Positions 23,254 through 34,064 of a stretch of 64,000 nucleotides of DNA are shown here, piece by piece. The DNA lies in assembly GCA_920105625.2 (NCBI GenBank), contig OV050030.1, forward strand, positions 61,610,322 through 61,674,321, read 5' to 3'. The position numbers were made by a program, and so were the translations under genes. The DNA comes from Clusia tigrina (taxonomy: Eukaryota; Arthropoda; Insecta; Diptera; Clusiidae). The notes beneath the pieces were generated by a model. The model was not told the DNA's origin, ran no database searches, and saw only the letters and a program-made list of their open reading frames with translations. Each line of letters begins with the position of its first letter. The stretch's first letter is position 1.

Positions 23254-25837
23254 CAGTGCACTCGCGGTAACGTGAACTAATTAAAACCAAGAGAGTTCAC
23301 GTTAGCGAAAATGTTCACGTTAGCGAACGTTGAATTTCAGAACAAAAAATAGCCTTAAATTACTTTATTCAGGAGTTTAACACGTTCTAGCGTGATAGTT
23401 TTTTTATTATAGTCATTAGTAATATTAAAAACTTAAATTATAATTTCAATTTAATCAAAAAATTAAAAAAAGAGATCGTGAAAATATCAGTGGGTATGGA
23501 ATTATAAAGCAATTTAAATTAGTAATAAAAATTCACAAAAAAAAAGCAAAAAGAGATCACAAAAATATCCATAGGTGTGAAATTAAAGAGCAAACATAAT
23601 TCCAAATCAAATTTATCCATTAAAGAAGTCCGTAATCTTTTTCTACTGCTTTTTCTTCTCAAGTAGCTGGAATACTGCTTCCTCCCTTAAGCGTCTGAGT
23701 GCATTCATGTCACTTTGGTCCACCATTGCCTCTCCTGCCCATTGCAAACCCTTGTCAAAGATTTCAATTGCCTCACTTGCGGTAATTTTCTTTACAGGAT
23801 TATCAACAATGCAATCATCGTCATCATTTTCTTCGTTTTGATCAATTTCAATGATTTCGCTGGAGTTATCTTCACAATGATCGTTATTCCACTTTTGAAC
23901 AATTGGCAATATAAACTCTACCTAGAAAAGAGTTAGAAAAACAATTTTAATTATGATTTTACAGTGTTTCCTAAAATGCCTACCTGAGGACTCAAATCCT
24001 GAAGGAGATCCATTGAAATTCTCATTAAAGAGTTTATTCCTCCATCCCATTTCTCTTTCAAGGTACTTAAGGGAATGTTCCATTCAGGGTCCTCCTGGAT
24101 TTCCGTTAAATTCAAAACATTATTCCAGCAATTGGCAACAGTTGTTGTGCTGACCCGATCCCATGAGACAGATAAAAGAGTTACAGCATCTTTCAATGTT
24201 ACATTACGCATTGATTCTAACAGATCTGAATTTTTTGCCGATATTGAAGCCAATAAACAGTTTCTGTAATGTAACTTTGTTATTTTAATAGCATTTTGGT
24301 CCATCGGTTGAATGAGAGGAGTGACATTCGGTGGCATAAACATGGCAATTATATTTCCATCATCTGTTTTTAACCCTGTTTCGCATGGATGAGAGGGAGC
24401 GTTGTCAAGAAGAAATAGTGCCTTCATTGGCAAGTTGTTCTTCTTTAGAAACAGTTTTACCTGTTTAAAGTTAGAATGTTTTATAAGTTTTTTAAAACAA
24501 AGAAAAAATTGTCTACCTGTTGCACAAATGAAGGATGAAACCAATGCTTAAAAATGGCAGACGTCATCCAGGCTGATTTGGAGTTCTGATAATCCGTAGG
24601 ACAATTGAAATTTTTAAAACTGCATGGATTTTTTGCCTTACCGATCACCAATAGTTTTAGTTTATGCGCTCCAGATGCATTTGCACAACACAGGAACGTT
24701 ATACGCTGTTTTTCTGTCTTTGCACCAGGAGCTGTTTTCTCCTGCGATGACACGTACGTCCTAGCTGGCAAAAGCTTCCAAAATAAACTTGACTCATCAG
24801 CATTCTATATTTGATCCTTGCATAAGTCCATTTCCTTAATTTTTTCTTTTAGTTTTTGCTTAAATGGATCTACTAATTGAGGCTGTGACGAGAGTTTTTC
24901 TCCAGTTATTTTCAGCAAGCCAACTCCGTATCTTTTCTTAAATCGCTGGAGCCAACCGTCACTAGCATTCAACCTGGTTTCGCTTTCTTTTAGTTGGGAA
25001 TGTAATTCCTTTGCCTTTTCTTTGATCATTAATCCACTTATAGGCCAATTCCTGTTACGCATACGGATGAACCAATGATATAGACTTTTTTCCATAGCAG
25101 CAAATTCTGACGTCTTAAGAGAAGAGTTTGTCTCTTCCCCGGTCCTTGGTATGTGTTATTTACACATGTCAAAATCGATTCTTTTTTTTTTTGATACTGC
25201 ATATTGTTGACTTAGCGCATTGTATTTTTTTGCCAAGCTAGTTACACTTGTTCCATTTTTTAAACTGTCTAAAATGTCTGCTTTGTCTTTTAACTGCAAT
25301 CAAATTGGTTTTTTAACACTCATGTCGATAAAATCACCACCCCGCGCAAGAAGAAAACGTTAAATGAACTAAGACGAAGTCATACATTGAGAATTTGTAG
25401 ATCATAGACACACATATTTCAATGTACGGGGACTCCCCGAACTTTTAATATCAAATTTCATGTATTGCAGTGTTGTTGTTGTTTTGCTCGCAACCTTACG
25501 TAGGATCTCACATGGAATGAGATCATGACAAGTCATTTACTCTTATAGCTGGTATAGACACTAAACCGGTTTGACAAACAGGGTGAGTGTATTAGTGAGA
25601 TTTATACGTCGGTTGTGGTTGTAAGAGTTTAACGGACCCTGTTGAAAGGGGATTCCCCAAACATTTAAAAGAAATGGTCATAGATTTCAGTGTTGCCTAA
25701 CACTTTATGACAAGAAATGCAGTGAAAAAAATTTGTTCGTGTTATAGAGCTTTCAAGTTTGTTCACGTTACAGAGTATTTAGTGTAAAAAAATGCGTGTT
25801 CACGTTAGGCGGTGTTCACGTTACCGCGAGTGCACTG
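23254..25837 (-). mobile_element. Tigger/pogo DNA transposon
   Basis: A 2584-bp element with inverted ends beginning cagtgcactcgcggtaacgt, flanked by TA at 23252-23253 and 25838-25839, the pogo-group target. It sits within the CGGBP1/hAT-like relic. The motif ttcacgtta, in both orientations, is repeated near each end, which may represent transposase-binding sites. A 75-bp imperfect direct repeat lies at about 23470-23600 and a second repeated segment flanks about 25430-25700. Confidence 0.9.
23643..25323 (-). pseudogene. Tigger-type transposase with two introns, several stops
   Basis: A pogo/Tigger transposase cuts and pastes the element using a DDE nuclease. From ATG 25321-25323 the N-terminal psq-like helix-turn-helix (ADILDSLKNGTSVTSLAKKY) is followed by a CENP-B-type domain (25095-24805). 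The catalytic region has NADESS (first D), LFLLDNAPSHP (second D) and PPNVTPLIQPMDQ (third D region). Two short introns with GT/AG ends, 24461-24516 (56 nt) and 23922-23983 (62 nt), restore the frame between pieces. Stops occur shortly after the start, before the CENP-B part and just before NADESS (TAG), so the gene is inactive as written. Confidence 0.85.
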
Positions 25838-26205
25838 TACTAATACAAATTTTTGGGTGAAACAATTACGCGGTTGGAAAAACGAGGATTAACCGCACAA
25901 CAGCAATTAAACATTTTGTCAAGAAAAGCTAACGGACTCTAAATTATTAGAACTTTAAAAAGTTTTGTTTAAAAGTCCCGACGTAAGCTTTTTGGTTGCC
26001 TGTCATTCAGAAAATTAAATACAAATATACACCAATGACTTCAGTAAATGTTGAAAGATTGTTTTCGATTTACCGATACATTTTATCTGAAAGACACCAT
26101 TCTCTGACTGAGTCAAATTTAGCCATATTTAATGTCATTCAGTACAATAATTTTCAAAATGATAATTCAGATGTAGCAGATCAATTTTTTAATAATTTGA
26201 TTTAA

Positions 26206-27640
26206 CCATTTTTTGTACAATTTCGGTTTGTTTTTCTAACAATTTCGGTTGATTTTATTTAACAATTTTTAGAGGCTCTAATTATGACCAATCGAAAAGT
26301 CTGATTCCACCTATTCTAAACCATTCATATATTGGTAAAATATCATATCATATATCATTTTTATATAATTTAGTTTCGTTTGGCGAAACGAGGCGAAACA
26401 AAACAGGCGAATAAAAAAAAAATCGAAGGACTGTCAGTAGCTCCTTTTAAACGAGATTCAATATTGCGCTCCCTAAAAAACTAACAAAAATACTAGCTTT
26501 AATAAAAGTAATTTAATTGAAATAGCAATTGCATAAAAGAGCAAAGCCCATATTTTAGCCAAGTTCATTTTCTGACTTTTATTTTACCCCACTAGTGGTT
26601 ATGCCTTTCTTTTTACCCTCCCAGCACAGGATGTTACTAATTACGAATGTAGTAAAATGTAACAAAAAATCCACGTCTAGGACGAGGACTATATTTCCTT
26701 TGAAAATAAACTTTCTCAAAGAGTAGTGTATAAAATATACATGTTAGCATTAAAATAAAGGAAATGAAAGTTGATGAGAAAAATGGTTTGTTCTAATTTT
26801 TTTACTAAAAGCCTGTGTCTCAACATTTATTGTTGACCTGGCACTTAAAGCACAATTTCTGAGGGAGCTGATGTTGCAGGAATACACAAATACTTTTCGG
26901 AAGTTTCGAAGAGGAACGAACACCGAGTGACAGACTCGAGTAAAAAATTCATTCGGCTGATTTTTCATTCGAATTTTTTTCTTGATGCGAAGCGGATGAA
27001 CGACTAATGAATGAAAAATTCACTCGAGCAATTTTTCAAGAATGAACGCATAATTTACTGAGATATTTCGTGCGAACTAGAGTAACGAGTACTATAGTAT
27101 CCAAAGAGAACCGAGTACTATAGTATCGATATCTACTTTATACATAAAAGCTTCTTCATAGGCGCCGTGTTGTTTATTGCATGTCTGCGTACAAAGTTTG
27201 TTTATTTTTTTATTGTGTCGATAGTTCTCTATGGGCTAAGAACGCTAATCGGCGTGCTAGAGAAAACAGAGCACGAGGAAACCACATTGACACGCTCTTG
27301 TGCTTTGTATAAATTTTGCTTAAGGGATTACATATTTAGCGTTTACATGGTCTTGTCTTACTGTTCTTATGCCATGGCGCAGCAAATTTGTTTGTATCGC
27401 CATGTGGGGGGAATTAGTTCCAAGGAAATCAAGTTTTAGTTTTGTCTTATTTAACTAGAAAGTACTAAGCTGGGTATTTGCATTTGCATCAACATTTTTC
27501 AGAAATTGTGTTGTTCCATATATTTTGTTTTTTTTGTTTTGTTTTTGACAAGCAGATAGTGTAAAAGTTATTTCAAATATTATGCATAAATTTACCCCTT
27601 GGCGCCATTTGACTTTTTGTTTGTATATCGTTGACCTAAT
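26206..27640. other. AT-rich stretch with small palindromic repeats, no gene
   Basis: No convincing coding region. Visible structures are an imperfect inverted repeat built from ctcgag and attcattc-type words at about 26932-27035 and a 24-bp near-tandem repeat containing gagtactatagtatc at about 27087-27127. A 90-codon frame at 27167-27439 shows no recognisable domain and was not called. Confidence 0.55.
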
Positions 27641-27830
27641 ACGAAAAGGCCCCAACTCATAATTTTTGGAAATCGAGATTTTCACGCATTTTGACAAAAC
27701 ACTACTAGACACACCTCTCCTAAAAAAATTACGCGGGTTTGGTAAAAAACTACGAAGCTATGGGCTAAAAACAAAAAGCACCAACTCATCTCTTGAAATT
27801 TTTAAAAGAAAAAAAGCCCTAACTCATTTA
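27641..27830 (+). repeat. Three AAAAAGCCCTAACTCAT-like motifs, left cluster
   Basis: Related words occur near 27644 (aaaaggccccaactcat), 27770 (aaaaagcaccaactcat) and 27812 (aaaaaagccctaactcat). The same motif recurs twice at 37711 and 37747, to the right of the unclassified transposase. All copies are in the same orientation, so they do not behave like ordinary terminal inverted repeats. Confidence 0.7.
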
Positions 27831-27864
27831 TTGCTGCGAAAACATCTTTTTCTGTTATTGTTAT

Positions 27865-28036
27865 TGTTATATAGTGTCACTTTAACATAACGTATCATAA
27901 CAATAACATCATGATAACATTGACATTATTAACATTGCTCCCGCCAAAAGCTTTATTTACATTTCTTTATATCACCCAAGTTGTTACTATAATAAATGAG
28001 TCGTTAACCGAACTCCGAGTGTTTTAATACATTACA
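27865..28036 (+). repeat. 5' LTR (172 bp)
   Basis: Begins TG and ends CA as LTRs do. It carries the element's promoter by family rule, though I see no decisive TATA box. It matches the 3' LTR at all but one position. Confidence 0.93.
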
Positions 28037-28037
28037 T

Positions 28038-28048
28038 TGGCGACGAGG
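28038..28048 (+). other. Primer-binding site, tRNA-Ser type
   Basis: The word tggcgacgagg starts two bases after the LTR. It is complementary to the CCA-ended 3' acceptor of a serine tRNA whose acceptor stem begins GACGAGG, as I recall for tRNA-Ser(GCU). Reverse transcription would start here. The exact tRNA assignment is from memory. Confidence 0.65.
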
Positions 28049-28539
28049 ATAAAGTATAATTACTGCTGAACGTGTGAACAGTTACATACATATGTACATA
28101 CATATTTGTGAACAGTTACATACATATGTACATACATACATATACATATACATAAATAATAAAATAAATTGTGTATGAACAAATAATTACAAAGAGTAAA
28201 TACTCTAGTTCGGTGTTGCAAGTGTTGAGAAGACGTACATAGTATATCTCAACAAAATTAAAATCAAGACTTTACAACATACATAGTTCAAGCGGTTACA
28301 GACATCAAACAATATGCATACATACTTATATATTACGAAGTGTGTGAACAACGTATACATAAAGACATATAACATTACTGCATACAAACACTACCGGTCA
28401 GTTCAAAATTATAATTGTGCTCCAATAACAAAAAAAACTTAAAAAAAAAAATGTTTCTAAATAAATACCATCTAAATAACACCATCAATACATAAAACAA
28501 TTGTGCAGCAAAGAACAATCTAGTCTGTTCGGTTGATAT
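28049..28539 (+). other. Untranslated leader of the Gypsy element with TACA microsatellite
   Basis: AT-rich leader between primer site and Gag. It contains a repeated gttacatacatatgtacatac block at about 28080-28158. At its end lies the left arm of the start-codon hairpin. No protein is encoded. Confidence 0.7.
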
Positions 28540-28577
28540 ATGCAGAGCTGTGCTGTTACCATATATCAACCGAACAG
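28525..28577 (+). promoter_or_regulatory. Perfect 18-bp hairpin around the Gag start codon
   Basis: The left arm 28525-28542 and right arm 28560-28577 are exact reverse complements (ctgttcggttgatatatg and its complement) separated by a 17-nt loop. The Gag ATG occupies the last three bases of the left arm, so in RNA the start codon would be paired. Such a stem could hold back translation or serve in packaging; either role is inference. Confidence 0.8.
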
Positions 28578-30573
28578 CGTTCCTCAATTCTCCCCCCGAG
28601 ACGAGTCATGGCTTTTATGGAAAGAGAGACTGGAGATACATTTGGTTGATATAAACTGTACGGAAGAGAATGTAAAAAAATCTACACTCTTAAAAGCTAT
28701 TGGTCCTATTCCGTACGAGACACTGCATAATTTATGCAGTCCAGCTTCTCCTGTATCAAAAACTTACAAAGAGCTTTGTGAACTTTTCAAAACGCATTAT
28801 ACTCCACCTACTATAGTCTTTCGTGAACATAAGAACTTTCATTTGGCAACACAGAGTACAGATGAGTCCGTTTCTGAGTGGCATGCAAGGGTCAAAAAGC
28901 TTGCGCTCTCTTGTAAATTCGGTGAGAATTTGGCAGCATTTGTGCTAGATCGTTTCATCATGGGTATAAACAGCAAAATTTTTGAACGACTATGTGAAGA
29001 GGATGAGCGAATTACAATAGATGAAGCACTGCGAAAGTCGCTTATAATGGAGATGAAGCTTTTAACGAAAATTGAAGGTGATATGCAAATTGGCTACGTT
29101 AACAACAAAAAAAACTACAAAAATAGAGGAAACCAGAATCAAAACAGAAACTACAACAATGACTACAAGCAAATGAGTCAACCTGATGAAAACAAAACAA
29201 CATACAACAAGTCAACAAGATCCAACAACGCCTGTATACACTGTGGTTGGCGAAACCATTTATCTAGAGACTGTCGGTATAAGGAGAGCAAGTGTCACTA
29301 CTGTGGAAAAATTGGACATTTACAAACAGTTTGTAATAAAAAGGAAAAAGTTGTAAATTATTTATCGGAATCAGATTCCAATAGTGAAAATTTAGACAAA
29401 AACAATCCTAATGATTTCTCTATTTACAGTATTTCACATAACAGTGGTGTCGATTCAACGAAGCTTTACAGTATTTTCATTAAGATAAATGGATTTCCAG
29501 TTAATGTAATTTGTGACTCTGGGGCTCCGTGCAGTTTGGTGTCGAAGTCATTCTTTGAAAAATATGGTAAGAATGCAAGTCTTAATTCTTGTCAAGATCC
29601 TTTTGTTGATTATAATGGAAATAGAATCCAGATATTAGGAGAATACTATGAAGAGGTGGAATTAAATGAAATAAAAAAAGAGATTCAACTCGTGGTTACA
29701 AATAATAACAACAATCCTTTGTTTGGTAGAAACTTTTTAAGAAAATTTTATTTTGAACTTGTTCAAGTAAATATGGTAAACAATACTGATCAATCTTCCA
29801 TTATAATTGAACAGATTAAAAATGAGTTTTCAGAAGTCTTTGACAATGGCCTTGGTAGCTATAAATTTGGCGAAATCTCTTTGGATATGGATGATGATGT
29901 CAAACCCATTTTTTTTAAGCCCCGTCCGATTCCGTTTGCTTGTAAGAAAAAAATTGAAAACAGTTTACGTGATTTAATTGCAAAAGATGTGTTGGAACCG
30001 TTAGATCACTCAGAATGGGGGACTCCTCTTGTTCCTATTTTAAAACCTAATGGTGATACTAGAATTTGTGGAGATTATAAAGGCAAAAGGATTGTTGATT
30101 TTGAAGAAGAGCAAAATGTTTTAATTCGCGACTATTCTAATCCAAATAAAAGTTCATGGGCTCCGGCTGTTATAAAAACAAAGATCGGACCACGATCATA
30201 TACTTGTTTATTAAGAAATGGTAGACTTATAAAAAGACATACAGATCAAATAAAACTGGCTACTATTTATTCCAGTAATGAAAATATAATGCAAGATAAT
30301 CCATTATACTCAAATGAAGGTACTGTAAGCTTACAAGTTGAACGGACACAAGAAAACAATACTTTAAATGAAATAGAACCACCAGTTGATAAGCAAGTTA
30401 TTAACAATAATAATGAAGAAAATGAAAATGTATCAAATGAAATTGTTTTAAATGAAGCTCACAGAAATAATTCAAATGAAATTAATTCGAATGAAAATGA
30501 ATTAAATGAAGGTCAAAGAAATAATTCTAGAAATGAATATGTTAGAATGTTAAGACCTAGAATAAGAAGATAA
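28540..30573 (+). CDS. Gag-protease-partial Pol fusion, 677 codons
   Basis: One open frame. Gag occupies about residues 1-230, followed by two CCHC zinc knuckles at residues 232-245 and 252-265 that bind RNA. The aspartic protease follows with its active site written DSGA (residues 326-329). Reverse transcriptase begins near residue 455 (a KPRPIPFACK stretch and GTPLVPILKPNG) but after GDYK at about residue 514 the frame jumps directly into an integrase C-terminal segment (RDYSNPNKSSW, GPRSYTCLL). The RT palm, RNase H and integrase core are therefore missing, removed without breaking the frame. The tail is asparagine/glutamate-rich with repeated NEIN/NEN words. The protein might still form particles, but copying would need enzymes from elsewhere. 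Confidence 0.88.
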   Translation: MQSCAVTIYQPNSVPQFSPRDESWLLWKERLEIHLVDINCTEENVKKSTLLKAIGPIPYETLHNLCSPASPVSKTYKELCELFKTHYTPPTIVFREHKNFHLATQSTDESVSEWHARVKKLALSCKFGENLAAFVLDRFIMGINSKIFERLCEEDERITIDEALRKSLIMEMKLLTKIEGDMQIGYVNNKKNYKNRGNQNQNRNYNNDYKQMSQPDENKTTYNKSTRSNNACIHCGWRNHLSRDCRYKESKCHYCGKIGHLQTVCNKKEKVVNYLSESDSNSENLDKNNPNDFSIYSISHNSGVDSTKLYSIFIKINGFPVNVICDSGAPCSLVSKSFFEKYGKNASLNSCQDPFVDYNGNRIQILGEYYEEVELNEIKKEIQLVVTNNNNNPLFGRNFLRKFYFELVQVNMVNNTDQSSIIIEQIKNEFSEVFDNGLGSYKFGEISLDMDDDVKPIFFKPRPIPFACKKKIENSLRDLIAKDVLEPLDHSEWGTPLVPILKPNGDTRICGDYKGKRIVDFEEEQNVLIRDYSNPNKSSWAPAVIKTKIGPRSYTCLLRNGRLIKRHTDQIKLATIYSSNENIMQDNPLYSNEGTVSLQVERTQENNTLNEIEPPVDKQVINNNNEENENVSNEIVLNEAHRNNSNEINSNENELNEGQRNNSRNEYVRMLRPRIRR

Positions 30574-30575
30574 AT

Positions 30576-30619
<44 letters not shown>

Positions 30620-30957
30620 CGTTCACATATAAGACAGGGTCTTTTAAATGCGTCAAGAAGTATCCGAATAACAATGAATTATATATAACAAAAATTACTT
30701 AAAATAAGACTAAGAATGTAAGTTAAATTAAACTAAATTATTAGATCAGACAAATAAATAAGTTAAGATCAGATAAATAAATAATTAAACATATAGATAA
30801 TTGAATAAATAAATAATTAACTTTAAAAATAAATAATTTTTCTGAAATAAGGAAAAGTCAGATCAGAAAAACAATGAATAAACAAAAAGGAAACAAAAAG
30901 TAGGAAAGCAGAAAAGAGGGGGAAAAAATAAAAAACAAAAAATAAAAAAAAATAGCA

Positions 30958-33813
30958 TTAAGAGAAGTAGTGAAAAACTGCTTGCTTAAAGTTGTGCTTA
31001 CTTGATATACTCCTAATTGCCAAAGGCAACGAATTCCACAACCTGATGGCGTTCACAAAAAAGAGTCTATTCGAGTTTAAATACTTGTAATTAGGGACTA
31101 AGAGGTTCATATTTCTCCTCGATCTACAAAACTTCAACTTTACAAACAAATAATTAGGTGTTCGCGTGTATATTAAGTTATGTAGAAATATGCAATTTCT
31201 AGCATCCATATAATTAAAAATATTGCAACCAAGGACCTGATTGCAAAACTTACTGATATGGTCAAACTTTCTTAAACCATATACATATCTTGTAGCATTA
31301 TTGAATGCCACCTGCAACTTATGCCTGGAACCCGAGTCAAGTTTACCATAAACAACCTCTGAGTAAGTTATGATCGGTACAATAAGCTGAAGCACCAACC
31401 TCCTTCTGGTCTCAGCAGGCACAAATGATGCAGTCCTCCTCAAATTCCGTAAGGTATAGTATACCTTACTCACCACTGAATTTATGTGATCCTCACAGGA
31501 TAGTACGGAGTTAATGTGGTATCCAAGGTTTTTTACTTTTTCAACAAATTTAAGTTTTGTATCATTTAGTGAAATTGTCGGTATATCAGAGGAAGGGTAA
31601 CCAGACTTGGAAATCGGAAGGACATATGATTTTTGGGAGTTGAGCTTCAGCCTATTAGCTATAGCCCATTCTGCTATTATGATCAAGTCTTCGTTTACCC
31701 TAGCACATAAATCATCAATGAGACCAATAGGTCTGGACAAATACAATTGAAGGTCATCAGCATATGCATGCATGGTAACATGACGACACTTACTGAAAAT
31801 GTCATCTATGAACAGTGTAAACAAAAGTGGACCAAGCACTGACCCCTGAGGCACCCCACAGGTTGAATTACTGAACGCAGACACATTCTTTCCCACCCTA
31901 ACCCTTTGAGACCTTCCAACCAAGTAACTATTTAACATACGGACCGCCGAGCTGGAAAAACCAAAATTCAACCGTAGCTTTTCACATAGTAATGAGTGAT
32001 CTACAGAATCGAATGCTTTAGAGAAATCTAACAGACAAAGCAAGGTCAAATGTCTCATATCAAATGACTCTCTGATGTCATCCAATATTTTAACAACAGC
32101 AGTGGAGCAGCTGTGTCCAGGCCGAAAACCAGATTGGAGTGGGGAAATAAGGTCAAATTTTCTGACGTGTTCTGAGATTTGCTCAGCCATGAGAGATTCA
32201 CATACCTTTGATAAAGCCGACAACAAACTTACAGGACGGAAATCAGACGGTACATTAGCATTGGACTTTTTAGCTATAGGGATAATCGTCGCTATTTTCC
32301 AAATACTGGGGAAGCAGGAGCTCGTTAAACAATGGTTAATTATATGGGTCAACGGGCTTAGAATGAAAGGCAAAATAAGTTTAATAAATTTAATAGGAAT
32401 TCCATCCTCTCCGACAGCATTTGACTTTATCTTGTTGACACAGCGAGCAACATCATCTTCACCCACAGAAATAAACTCAAACACAAATGGGCATTCAGAA
32501 ACACAGTCCCTCGCAACTACAGCAGACATATCATCAGCAGACACTGAACTACTACCAAAATAGTCATTCAGAATACCCGGATCAATCCGACAATCTTCAG
32601 ATTTCCCATTGCATACCCCAGCTTGTCTCAAATTATTCCACAGCTGCTTGGAAGGTCGTGCCAAACATAGTTTGGACATGAAAAATCTGCGCTTAGCCAA
32701 TTTAATAGTAGAATTTGCATCATTTCTAGCTCTTTTGTGCTCTTCCCATCTAGATGCAGTTGGATTTCTTTTCCACTGATTGTATGTTCTATGCCGTTTT
32801 TTAATAGCCAATTGGGCATTCTTCGTAAACCAGGGACAACTGCTGTTAGTGACAGAACGAGTAACAAGTGGAACATGCAAGTCAAACAAGGCACCAATTC
32901 TGTACATAAAAGAATCCAGCTTTTCATTCACAGAGCTAAACAGCCTACATTCAGACCAATTAATAAGTGACAGGTCATTAAACAAAGAATCAAGATTAAT
33001 TGATTTATAGTCTCGAAAGGAAAAAGAATTTTCAGCAACCACTGGGTTTAGATTTACATTCACTGAACAAAAAATTAGATCGTGGTCGGATATAAACGAT
33101 AATTGGTCAAAGATCATAACTGAAGAAATATCCGAAACCAGAAAAACATCCAACAAACTTGGAGAAGCATTATCTGCAAAGCGTGTTGGCATACTGGTAT
33201 TCAGCACTTGCAGTCCAACTTCAGAAATTTTACAAATGAATTGCTTGGCAAGACTGTCCTTACATAACATGTTTATATTGAAATCACCACACACAATAAA
33301 ATGATCATAATCGATTACACAATTTGACAAAGTAGCAAAGAACGGATCCAAACAGCAGTAACGATAAGGATTATATACACACGACAGAAAAACTTTTGTG
33401 CTATTGTCATAAATTTCAACATTTAGAAATTCCACATCTGAGCCTCCAGACATATTCAACAAATTCACTCTTAAATTACTTTTACAATATATTGCCACAC
33501 CCCCGCCTTTTTTGTCTAATCTATCGTTTCGAAAAAGCTTGTAATTACCTATATTCAGGCAAGAGTCACCTATACCTTCATGCAACCAGGTTTCGGATAC
33601 ACAAATTACATCAACAGATGAATTCTCAAAGCAGTGTCTAACATAATCCATCTTAGAATCACTTAGACTCCTCGCATTAAAATGTACAATGTTTAATCCA
33701 GAGCGCTGGCTGCATAAAACGCCAATCAATGTTTTATGAACGTCACTGGAGGCAGAAACTTCATCACCCATAATTAGCATAAAAATACATATCAGCAACA
33801 CAACAATAAGCAC
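30958..33813 (-). CDS. LINE ORF2: endonuclease-reverse transcriptase, 951 codons, intact
   Basis: The endonuclease (about residues 38-260) shows the family motifs NARSL, SETWL, GDFN and SDHD, used to nick the target DNA. Reverse transcriptase (about residues 500-770) has DFRPVSLLSALSK, LLDFSKAFDSVDH, GVPQGSVLGPLLF and the catalytic YADD at residues 684-687, which pair with polymerase metal ions. A C-terminal region ends with LWNSLPLAIR, common in CR1- and Jockey-group proteins. No RNase H domain follows. The reading frame is uninterrupted. The hydrophobic first 15 residues suggest that the true start could be further in, though no better ATG is obvious. CR1-group assignment is by motif resemblance. 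Confidence 0.88.
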   Translation of the reverse strand: MLIVVLLICIFMLIMGDEVSASSDVHKTLIGVLCSQRSGLNIVHFNARSLSDSKMDYVRHCFENSSVDVICVSETWLHEGIGDSCLNIGNYKLFRNDRLDKKGGGVAIYCKSNLRVNLLNMSGGSDVEFLNVEIYDNSTKVFLSCVYNPYRYCCLDPFFATLSNCVIDYDHFIVCGDFNINMLCKDSLAKQFICKISEVGLQVLNTSMPTRFADNASPSLLDVFLVSDISSVMIFDQLSFISDHDLIFCSVNVNLNPVVAENSFSFRDYKSINLDSLFNDLSLINWSECRLFSSVNEKLDSFMYRIGALFDLHVPLVTRSVTNSSCPWFTKNAQLAIKKRHRTYNQWKRNPTASRWEEHKRARNDANSTIKLAKRRFFMSKLCLARPSKQLWNNLRQAGVCNGKSEDCRIDPGILNDYFGSSSVSADDMSAVVARDCVSECPFVFEFISVGEDDVARCVNKIKSNAVGEDGIPIKFIKLILPFILSPLTHIINHCLTSSCFPSIWKIATIIPIAKKSNANVPSDFRPVSLLSALSKVCESLMAEQISEHVRKFDLISPLQSGFRPGHSCSTAVVKILDDIRESFDMRHLTLLCLLDFSKAFDSVDHSLLCEKLRLNFGFSSSAVRMLNSYLVGRSQRVRVGKNVSAFSNSTCGVPQGSVLGPLLFTLFIDDIFSKCRHVTMHAYADDLQLYLSRPIGLIDDLCARVNEDLIIIAEWAIANRLKLNSQKSYVLPISKSGYPSSDIPTISLNDTKLKFVEKVKNLGYHINSVLSCEDHINSVVSKVYYTLRNLRRTASFVPAETRRRLVLQLIVPIITYSEVVYGKLDSGSRHKLQVAFNNATRYVYGLRKFDHISKFCNQVLGCNIFNYMDARNCIFLHNLIYTRTPNYLFVKLKFCRSRRNMNLLVPNYKYLNSNRLFFVNAIRLWNSLPLAIRSISSKHNFKQAVFHYFS

Positions 33814-34064
33814 TACAGTAATAGAAGAAGCAGATAGTAGAGAAGAGGAAATTACTTAAAAAAATAGTCGAGCACAAGGCATATAGAGAGAGAGCATTTA
33901 AGCTATTAATATATGTAAATGTGCAATTTAACACTTGAATAAAAATAAAGAAGAAACTAAATAGTGAAGTTGAGAGTAATATAGAATAATAAATTAAAAT
34001 AAAATAAATAGAATAATACATTAAATAGAATAATAAATTAAAATAATCAAGTAAAAGTTGAGTT

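Larger units (their letters stand above)
20828..26205 (+). pseudogene. CGGBP1/hAT-like gene relic split by two transposons
   Basis: Three blocks on the plus strand read as one protein family. Block 1 (20828-21540) starts MPKENLVSRAKK, then shows PLWKLRHPSI and NPIFLIVD followed by an in-frame stop; it continues NPMLLSTIFLEETN and WMLLPDQAS. Block 2 (22949-23253) resumes with LNRVCELIKHEND and RFSEMCNFP. Block 3 (25838-26205) ends with PMTSVNVERLFSIYRYILSE, typical of the C-terminal dimerisation region of hAT transposases. CGGBP1-like proteins are hAT-derived DNA-binding proteins that are abundant in some insects. An RTE LINE and a Tigger interrupt the gene, and several stops show independent decay. 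Family placement is from memory of conserved stretches. Confidence 0.6.
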
